Below are positions 56,701-62,314 of a stretch of DNA of 64,000 nucleotides, piece after piece. A program made the translations under genes and the position numbers. Position 1 is the stretch's first letter, and each line of letters opens with the position of its first letter. The DNA is taken from assembly GCF_007858445.1 (NCBI RefSeq), contig NZ_VIGV01000007.1:1-64000 (forward strand), read 5' to 3'. The notes under the pieces are model-generated. The model was not told where the DNA came from and did not search any database. It saw nothing but the letters and a program-made list of their open reading frames with translations. This DNA is from Tsukamurella sputi (GTDB taxonomy: Bacteria; Actinomycetota; Actinomycetes; Mycobacteriales; Mycobacteriaceae).

Positions 56701-57946
56701 GCTCGCGCCGCGCGTGATCGTCGTGGGCGACGAGAACCAGTGCGCGCCCTCGTCGTTCACCGGCGTCAACCTCGACGACGTCTTCGCCCGGCTCGATGCG
56801 CAGCTGCCCGACATCCCGCCGTATCTGCGGGACTCGCTCACGCCGCGCTCCAGCCTGTTCACGTTGCTCCGCACGCGGTTCGGGCACACCGTCCGGCTGC
56901 GCGAGCACTTCCGGTGCATGCCGGAGATCATCGACTTCTCCTCGCGCCAGTTCTACAGCGACGCCCCGCTGATCCCGGTGCGGCACTACGGCGCCGACCG
57001 CCCCGTCCCGCTCCGCGTGACGCACGTGCCGAAGGCGAAGGTCGTGGGCGAGGGCGCCCGGATCAGCAACCCGACGGAGGCGCAGGCCATCGTCGACCAG
57101 CTGGTGCGGTGCTTCGCCGACCCGCTGTACGCCGGGCGCACCTTCGGCGTCATCGCGCTGCAGGGCCAGGGCCAGGTCGACGAGCTCTACCGGCGCCTGC
57201 GCGAATCGATCGACCCCGACGAATGGGACGCCCGCCGCCTGCGCGTGGGCACGCCGCCCGATTTCCAGGGCGACGAGCGGGACGTGATGATGCTGTCCAT
57301 GGTCGTCGCACCGGACTACCGCTTCCGCGCCCTGACCGGCCGCGACTTCCAGCGCCGCTTCAACGTGGCCGCGTCCCGGGCGCGGGATCAGATGTGGCTG
57401 TTCACCTCGGTCGACGAGTCCGACCTCAAGAGCGCCGATCTGCGGGCGTCGTTGCTGCGCTACGTCACCCGCGCCGATGTCGAGGTGGCGCAACCGATGC
57501 CGGTGGACGTGCCGGCGGACCGTCGCGTCGAGCCCTTCGACAACCTCTTCGAGCAGCAGGTCTTCGCACGGCTGCGCGACATGGGCTACCACGTCAACCC
57601 GAAGGTCGTGGTGAACAACCGCGCCATCGACCTCGTGGTCACCGGAGAGCAGGGCAAGCTCGCGGTCGAGTGCGACAGTGCGGATTTCGCGTCGACGCCC
57701 GAGCAGGCCCGGTCCGACATCGAGCGGGAACGGGAGCTGCGACGGTGCGGCTGGGAGTTCGTCCGCGTCCGCGAGTCGGTCTACGCCACGGACCCCGACG
57801 CCGCGATGGCGGTCGTGGTGAAGGCGCTGGACCGCCGCGGCGTGCACCCGCTGACCCTGCAGCGCGCGCTCACCGTCGGTGAGCGCGCCTCCGACGGGTC
57901 CGTGGAGGTGTGGGAACCCGTCGGGCTCGACATCGACACGGAGTAG
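53729..57946 (+). CDS. Large superfamily 1 helicase with C-terminal Vsr-like nuclease domain
   Basis: The product is 1405 aa. Residues 290-345 hold Walker A (GPPGTGKTHT, Lys305). About 340-900 is a long coiled-coil-rich insert. The second ATPase half has Walker B DEASQAD at 977-983, GDENQCAPSS, REHFRCMPEII and NVAASRARDQMWLF, the DNA2/NAM7-like helicase set. The C-terminal 1270-1370 reads EQQVFARLRDMGYHV, then AIDLVV (Asp1301) and LAVECDSADF (Glu1314, Asp1316), fitting the Vsr/MTES_1575 nuclease fold. A GAGGAGC precedes the ATG. No partner gene is adjacent. DNA repair or phage defence are both possible. Confidence 0.85.
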   Translation: MTAAGDQGDGPGGRRDRVVRLLQYLDELIRSRSVVARDLDDHLAVLPLTGEGALTDSWDADAKPGATIFTVPRDDAPDSPHARLLRIFDELADHPESVELVLASGLLTARDGDTAIRAHLLTQPVLLERDRRGKRLTVVLPRDSVPRVEDSLLLAGLPSFDLSGSAELQTALRENARTVLDPACQAFTEKWLGAATEGGAAHIEFAPALLLRTRGSAPLLGFYDAMKADVADPDRDVPIGLAQLVEAVSSDERIRQLAADGAMSPLELLDEAYYVLPSNVEQRDILAHMGADSGVVVEGPPGTGKTHTIANLLAALLAKGQRVLVVSEKAQALAVLEEKLPPDVRQLVVSVTDVTKDGSASLAASVTEIATRKSTYSEALADAEIRDLRAKRDRAVERREELVRQVWSLRTAESEDSDWVASAYSGKPAEIVAQVRRDADKYSWLPGPVDGAVPPLDTREFDRLIALLRRNDELFSRRLAHNLPDLSEIPDADDLESLCATLADSPLAGAESGALTHVLGGVDADRLTVIRARADLIHELVDRVRRYPPSAQLLAEDMLIGDRAHLATRLTGLEEQIATARNADGELEGVVVELSDTPDANDRAAIDDYARYLAMGNEPRKRFRKPEQKQFEETGLGIVVDGVEGADKAHLRAASQHLKVEDVIGRVGDVLRALGLEAPATDPSGRTSTRSRSERLSQAADQLLRARTVVRLVAERDRLVEAMQALSEHAPRPKDLAETDSTARQVIAISAAAGARDAHSRLDAVRVQVQEIVERGPSPEGDALVAALRQYRYGPIRDARRAWDAARADRDDRGALDLLALRLRTKAPALFDLVARTADDPVWDVRVPELAAAWSWRRAVSWAASRVHPGDDAQLEADLQAAEQDVAHYTTRIATASAWRQCLRRMTFDEIQALHAYRDHVASIGRGSGRHAERFRVAAREAMRQAQSAVPAWIMPISQVVASISPERNAFDVVIVDEASQADITSSFLLWLAPRVIVVGDENQCAPSSFTGVNLDDVFARLDAQLPDIPPYLRDSLTPRSSLFTLLRTRFGHTVRLREHFRCMPEIIDFSSRQFYSDAPLIPVRHYGADRPVPLRVTHVPKAKVVGEGARISNPTEAQAIVDQLVRCFADPLYAGRTFGVIALQGQGQVDELYRRLRESIDPDEWDARRLRVGTPPDFQGDERDVMMLSMVVAPDYRFRALTGRDFQRRFNVAASRARDQMWLFTSVDESDLKSADLRASLLRYVTRADVEVAQPMPVDVPADRRVEPFDNLFEQQVFARLRDMGYHVNPKVVVNNRAIDLVVTGEQGKLAVECDSADFASTPEQARSDIERERELRRCGWEFVRVRESVYATDPDAAMAVVVKALDRRGVHPLTLQRALTVGERASDGSVEVWEPVGLDIDTE

Positions 57947-57967
57947 CGAGGGCAGCGCCGCGGATGG

Positions 57968-58792
57968 TCAGGAGCGGGAGTACTCCGAAGCGCGGCGCAC
58001 CAGGTCGGGATCCGGACGCACACCCGTGTACAGCACGAATTGCTCCGCGGCCTGCAGCGCGATGACCTCGGCGCCGGTGATGACCCTCGCCCCGGCGGCA
58101 CGCCCCGCACGGATCAGCGGGGTCTCGGGCGGCATCGCGACCACGTCGAAGACGGTGTCCGCCGCGTCGATCAGCGGCGCGGGGAAGGAGAGGTCGTCGG
58201 CCGCGGGGCCGCCCTCCATGCCGACCGGCGTCGCGTTGACCAGGACCCGCGAGGCGTCGGGCGGCGCGCTCGCGTGGCGGAAGCCGTAGAGCCCCGCGAG
58301 CGCGGAGCCGGTCTCCGCGTTCCGCGCGACGACGGTGACGTCGGTGCAGCCGTGATCGCGGAGCGCGGCCACGACGGCCTTCGCCATCCCGCCCGAACCG
58401 CGCACCGCGACGGGCGATGCCGGATCGACGCCGTGCGAGCGCAGGAGCGATGCGACAGCGGCGTAGTCGGTGTTGTGGGCGTGCAGCACACCGTCCTCGT
58501 TGACGATCGTGTTCACCGAGTCGATGGCCGTCGCCGACGGTTCCATCACGTCGGCCAGGTCGATGACGGCCTCCTTGAAGGGCATCGAGATCGCGCAGCC
58601 CCGGATCCCGAGCGCTCGGACGCCGCCGATCGCCGCGGGGAGGTCGGTCGTGCTGAAGGCCTTGTAGATGTAGTTCAGCCCCAGCTCGCGGTACAGGTAG
58701 TTGTGGAACCGGGTGCCGATGCTGCTGGGCCGGCCGGACAGCGACATGCAGAGCACGGTGTCGCGGTCCGGCATCGCGATCGAATCGTTCAC
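57968..58792 (-). CDS. AroE-like shikimate dehydrogenase
   Basis: The product (274 aa) has an N-terminal substrate domain with LSGRPSSIGTRFHNYLYRELGLNYIY and the catalytic lysine in AISMPFKEAVIDLAD, and an NADP-type fold with VRGSGGMAKAVVAALRDHG. HNTDY holds the conserved Asp. The SLSGRP sequence differs from the SxS of main AroE, so it is a paralogue that may use quinate or another substrate. GTG 58792 is taken; the longer frame is unlikely. Confidence 0.82.
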   Translation of the reverse strand: MNDSIAMPDRDTVLCMSLSGRPSSIGTRFHNYLYRELGLNYIYKAFSTTDLPAAIGGVRALGIRGCAISMPFKEAVIDLADVMEPSATAIDSVNTIVNEDGVLHAHNTDYAAVASLLRSHGVDPASPVAVRGSGGMAKAVVAALRDHGCTDVTVVARNAETGSALAGLYGFRHASAPPDASRVLVNATPVGMEGGPAADDLSFPAPLIDAADTVFDVVAMPPETPLIRAGRAAGARVITGAEVIALQAAEQFVLYTGVRPDPDLVRRASEYSRS

Positions 58793-58844
58793 CCCGTCGA
58801 GGTTAGTCCCGGGGCGCGCTGCACCGTCGGCGGCATGATCGGTG

Positions 58845-59432
58845 TCATTCCGGGGCTTTGGTGATGGCGAGGGAGGCGAACGCGATGGCGCGGTCGCATT
58901 CCGCCACGTTGCCGGGGGAGGGCTTCGACGATGCAACGATGGTGGTGACGATGGCGAATTCGGAGGCGAAGTTGGCGACGCAATAGTCGTTCTCGATAGC
59001 GACGGCGAGGGGGCGACCGTGCACCACCCTGTCAGGCTGCCAGGGCATCGAGCTCATGTACTTCTTGTACTCGGGCAGCGTCATTTCGCGGCCGACGATC
59101 TGCGAGTATTCGCCGCCGCCGCGGGCTGCGGTGTAGTCGTTGGCCCGCCAGCGGCAACCGCGGTAGTTGGGGTAGTCGATCTGGGCGGCGTCGCCGCGGG
59201 TAGCTGGGTTGATGCCCAGCGCTTGGAGTTCGGCATCGGTGTACGCACTGCAGGGCTCGAACGTGGTGCCGTCGGTGCGGTCGTTGGTCCGACCCTGGAT
59301 CGTCGGGGTGAACGGGAGGGGCTTGACCGATGTGCGCGGCGATCTGAGCGGGGACGATGCCTCGCCCGGGATCTGGGACGCGCAACTAGCCACGAGCAGG
59401 AGCCCCGTCACGAGAGGCAGGATGCGCCGCAC
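58845..59432 (-). CDS. DUF3558-family lipoprotein
   Basis: The product (195 aa) has a short signal with lipobox (LPLVTGLLLVASCAS), then a linker and a DUF3558-like domain: FEPCSAYTDAELQALGINPATRG, YPNYRGCRWRAND, and ENDYCVANFAS. Several Cys after the lipobox may pair. Mycobacterial LprB/LprC are of this family. The GTG lies one base after the stop of the upstream gene, so the two are one operon. Function unknown. Confidence 0.82.
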   Translation of the reverse strand: MRRILPLVTGLLLVASCASQIPGEASSPLRSPRTSVKPLPFTPTIQGRTNDRTDGTTFEPCSAYTDAELQALGINPATRGDAAQIDYPNYRGCRWRANDYTAARGGGEYSQIVGREMTLPEYKKYMSSMPWQPDRVVHGRPLAVAIENDYCVANFASEFAIVTTIVASSKPSPGNVAECDRAIAFASLAITKAPE

Positions 59433-59433
59433 C

Positions 59434-59814
59434 TCAACCGCCGATCAGGCGGCGGATCTCGGCTTCGCTGGTGCCCTCGGTGCGCAGGAGTTGCCGCCCG
59501 ATGTCGCGGAGCGCGTCCGCGATCGCGCGGGCGTCGGCGGCCTGAGCCCGCATCGAGTTGTACAGCGAACGGTCGTGTTCGTATGCGCCGAGGCGGATGT
59601 TGTGGGTGGCGGCCTCGCCCTCGACCGTCGGACCGAGGTTGTTCTGCTGACCAACCTCACGAAGGCTATACGCTGCGCTATCGACTCGATTCGCATGACG
59701 TTCGAAGGCACGGGCGAGTTGCTCCTGCGGGTTGCCGTCGGAGACCATGTTCGGGCGATCCTGGATCGCCACGCGGGCCAGCGCCATCATCCGGTCGAGG
59801 TCCTCGTCAGCCAT
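59434..59814 (-). CDS. Helical protein of unknown function upstream of DUF3558 gene
   Basis: The product (126 aa) is predicted helical: RMMALARVAIQ, LARAFERHANRVDSAAYSLREVG and YNSMRAQAADARAIADALRDIGRQLL. No signal peptide or Cys. It resembles coiled secretion-associated proteins in size but lacks a WXG. It is divergent from the WXG-like gene at 59936, separated by 121 bp with inverted repeats. I do not recognise it. Confidence 0.75.
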   Translation of the reverse strand: MADEDLDRMMALARVAIQDRPNMVSDGNPQEQLARAFERHANRVDSAAYSLREVGQQNNLGPTVEGEAATHNIRLGAYEHDRSLYNSMRAQAADARAIADALRDIGRQLLRTEGTSEAEIRRLIGG

Positions 59815-59859
59815 GCGCGTGCCCTTCCCATGGACGTCGTCCGCAGGCGTCCCTATGAA

Positions 59860-59936
59860 TTGGACGCATCAGCTCGGCGATCGGTTCCCAGCGGGCCGTG
59901 ATCCGAGGGAACCGGACGGCGGCCTGGTGCGTCCAA
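59860..59936. promoter_or_regulatory. Inverted repeats in a divergent intergenic region
   Basis: TTGGACGCATCAG (59860-59872) and CTGGTGCGTCCAA (59924-59936) are inverted copies matching at 12 of 13 positions, 51 bases apart. Each lies just before one of the divergent genes at equivalent strand orientation, so they may be paired promoter or operator elements. Confidence 0.45.
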
Positions 59937-61222
59937 TGGGTATGAGCGGTTTTCGCGAGGTCGGCAGCACGGATGTCAGCGGGATGTCCGCAGCGGAGAT
60001 CCGTGCGCTCGCACGGGCGATCTCGGGCGGGGGAGTCGAGGCGGATGCGCGCGCCGTCGGACAGACCGGGGCGACGCACGTGTTGAGCATCGCCGAGCTG
60101 GAGCGCGACATCGGCGTGATCGCGCCGAAGTGGACGGGGGAGGCGGCGGAGGAGAGCTACCTTCAGGCCGGCCGTTTCGTCCGGTCGTCGGCCGAGTTGG
60201 GGCTGGAGTTCGGGCGGACCGTCAAGCAGCTCACCGGCCTCTCCAGGACGGCGTACACGACGAACCAGCGATTCAGCGACCTCGCTGACTACTCTGAGCG
60301 CGGGAGTCGGAGCAACGACCGCGTCGGGGCCAGGGTCGCGGCGGAACTCCGGTCGATGTACACGGTGCCGGTGCGTGCGGATGCGAGCACGATGCCTCTC
60401 GGCGCGGAAGTGGCCAAGGTCCGCTACGACTTCAGGCCCTGGCAGCAGTGGGGTGACAAGGCCCCCGACAGCGCCCCGGTGGAGTACAACCCGCCGGGAG
60501 GCGGGACCGGCGACGGCTCGGGCGGGGGTGACGCCGGCGCCGGGGACGCGACGGCGGAGCCCGATGCGACGACCTCCGACGCGACGACCTCTGATGACAC
60601 CCGCGCGACCGGCACGACGGCCGACGACGCGGCTACCGGCGCCGCGTCCGCACAGCAGGCCGGCACCGACCCGGGCACCGGAACGGGATCGAGCGGCACC
60701 GGGACCGGTACGGACTCGTCGGCGGGTGGGGGGAACGACACCCCGTCGGGCGATCCGACGGGCTATGACCGGTCCGACGACGACCCGGCGGCCGATGTCG
60801 AGCAGCCCACGTCGTTGCTCTCGCCGGCTGCGTCGGTCCCCGTCGGCGCGGGCGGCCGGGGCGCGGGCGTGAGCGGCGTGCGCGGAGGTGCGGGTCAGGT
60901 CGCCTCGCCGCTGGGGATGCGGCAGGAGACCGCTGTCGCCCGATCGACGCCCGCGCCGTCCGGCGCCGGTGCCACGAGCAGCGGGGCGCGCCCGTCGGGG
61001 CCCTTCGGTGCGCCCGCCGCCGGGGCGGGCGGACAACGCGGGCAAGGGAACGGCCGCCACCGTGTTCCGGCGTACCTCATCGATCGGCAGAACGGGGAGG
61101 AGCTGGTCGGTGATCTCCCGCTCGTGGGGCCTGGGGTGATCGGTCAGTGGAAGCCCGACGGTCCGCCGGACGCTCCGCGAACGGCCCCACCGCCGGCTAA
61201 GGCCGCGCCGCGCCCACGCTGA
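59936..61222 (+). CDS. WXG-like helical protein with Gly/Thr/Pro-rich tail
   Basis: The product is about 428 aa from ATG 59936 (ATG 59942 also possible). The N-terminal 130 residues are helical with PKWTGEAAEESYLQAGRFVRSS, a WxG-like turn between helices as in type VII secretion substrates. From about 170 to 400 the chain is low complexity (Gly, Thr, Asp, Ser, Pro), ending in a short conserved-looking segment HRVPAYLIDRQNGEELVGDLPLVGPGVIGQW. It has no signal peptide. It may be an ESX-type substrate or scaffold. It overlaps the sirtuin gene by 26 bases at the 3' ends. Confidence 0.65.
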   Translation: MGMSGFREVGSTDVSGMSAAEIRALARAISGGGVEADARAVGQTGATHVLSIAELERDIGVIAPKWTGEAAEESYLQAGRFVRSSAELGLEFGRTVKQLTGLSRTAYTTNQRFSDLADYSERGSRSNDRVGARVAAELRSMYTVPVRADASTMPLGAEVAKVRYDFRPWQQWGDKAPDSAPVEYNPPGGGTGDGSGGGDAGAGDATAEPDATTSDATTSDDTRATGTTADDAATGAASAQQAGTDPGTGTGSSGTGTGTDSSAGGGNDTPSGDPTGYDRSDDDPAADVEQPTSLLSPAASVPVGAGGRGAGVSGVRGGAGQVASPLGMRQETAVARSTPAPSGAGATSSGARPSGPFGAPAAGAGGQRGQGNGRHRVPAYLIDRQNGEELVGDLPLVGPGVIGQWKPDGPPDAPRTAPPPAKAAPRPR

Positions 61223-62006
61223 CGGCGGCGACGAGCGCGGGCAGCGTCGTGGCGGCGGTGCCCCGCCAGTGGTACGAGGCGGAATCGCTGAGCGGCGTGA
61301 TCTCGGGGTTGATCTCGATCACCGGGATGCCGGCGGCGAGCGCGGTCTCGGGGAGACGTGCCGCGGGATAGACGATGCCCGACGTGCCGATCACGAGCAC
61401 CACGTCGGCCATCAATACCGCCGCCTCGGCGCGGCTCCACGCGTCCAAAGGCAGCGCTTCGCCGAACCAGACGATGCCGGGGCGGACGCGGGAGAGGCAC
61501 TGCATGCACGTCGGCGGGGTCGCGCGGAGCTGCGGCGAGACGTCGGCATCGTCGGGAAGGAAGGCGTCGGCCCCGTCGTACCGGGCCCCGCAGTGCTCGC
61601 ACCGCGGCTCGAACAGGCTGCCGTGCAGGTGCGAGAGGACGCGGGAACCCGCGCGCTCGTGCAGGTCGTCGACGTTCTGCGTGACGATCGAGACCGTCCG
61701 GTTCGCGGCCAGTTCGGCGAGGGCGAGGTGCCCCGCGTTCGGATCGGACTGCCGCGCGACGTGCGCGCGCCACTGGTACCAGCCCCAGACGAGTTCGTGA
61801 TCGCGGTTCCAGCCGTCGACGGAGGCGATGGCCTCGGGGTCGTACTGCTCCCACAGGCCGGTCTGCGCCTCGCGGAAGGTGGAGATGCCGGATTCCCGGC
61901 TCATCCCCGCGCCGGTGAGCACCGCGACCGACTCGGCGGAGCGCACCTGCTCCACCACCTCGACGGGTACATCGGACCGGTCGGAGGGGTGCGTTCCGGG
62001 CTGCAT
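61197..62006 (-). CDS. NAD-dependent protein deacylase (sirtuin)
   Basis: The product (269 aa) is a Sir2-fold enzyme: VLTGAGMSRESGISTFREAQTGLW, TQNVDDLHERAGS, LHGSL with the catalytic His, and the zinc Cys pairs CEHCG and CMQCLS. WGWYQWRAH contains Tyr-x-x-Arg, the residue pair that in SIRT5-type enzymes binds succinyl or malonyl lysine. Its gene is divergent from fas, whose substrate is malonyl-CoA. ATG 62006. Confidence 0.9.
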   Translation of the reverse strand: MQPGTHPSDRSDVPVEVVEQVRSAESVAVLTGAGMSRESGISTFREAQTGLWEQYDPEAIASVDGWNRDHELVWGWYQWRAHVARQSDPNAGHLALAELAANRTVSIVTQNVDDLHERAGSRVLSHLHGSLFEPRCEHCGARYDGADAFLPDDADVSPQLRATPPTCMQCLSRVRPGIVWFGEALPLDAWSRAEAAVLMADVVLVIGTSGIVYPAARLPETALAAGIPVIEINPEITPLSDSASYHWRGTAATTLPALVAAVSVGAARP

Positions 62007-62118
62007 CGGCTCAGCCTACCGAGGCCCGACGGGGCGATCGGAAAGGTAACGATTCGATAACAACTGCTACTCGCGGGAAACATCGGTGATCGCCGTCACG
62101 CGCTCCCAGACCTGCGTG

Positions 62119-62158
62119 GATTCATGGGTGTATCGGCATTCGGATACACCCGTGAATC
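62119..62158. promoter_or_regulatory. Large inverted repeat upstream of fas
   Basis: GATTCATGGGTGTATC (62119-62134) and GATACACCCGTGAATC (62143-62158) are inverted arms with one mismatch in 16 and an eight-base spacer. A smaller palindrome, GGTATACC, lies at 62180-62187. The 308-bp gap 62007-62314 holds no gene; these are the best candidates for regulation of fas, about 157 bases upstream of its start. A FasR-type regulator is a reasonable guess only. Confidence 0.6.
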
Positions 62159-62314
62159 GATATGCCCAAGCTACTCGCCGGTATACCCACTGGTTACATC
62201 TTCGCACGTCAGAGGTAGTGCCAATCCTGTGGTCTCATGGAATACGGGTTTTCCGCGGGCCTGCCGCGGACGTGCCGTCATGCGGCGCGCAGCGAGCTGA
62301 TCCGAGGGAGATTC

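Noticed and set aside
53657-57847. Long antisense frames opposite the large helicase gene
   Set aside because: The plus-strand protein has ordered helicase and nuclease motifs; the antisense translations are Arg/Gly/Val/Asp-rich with none.
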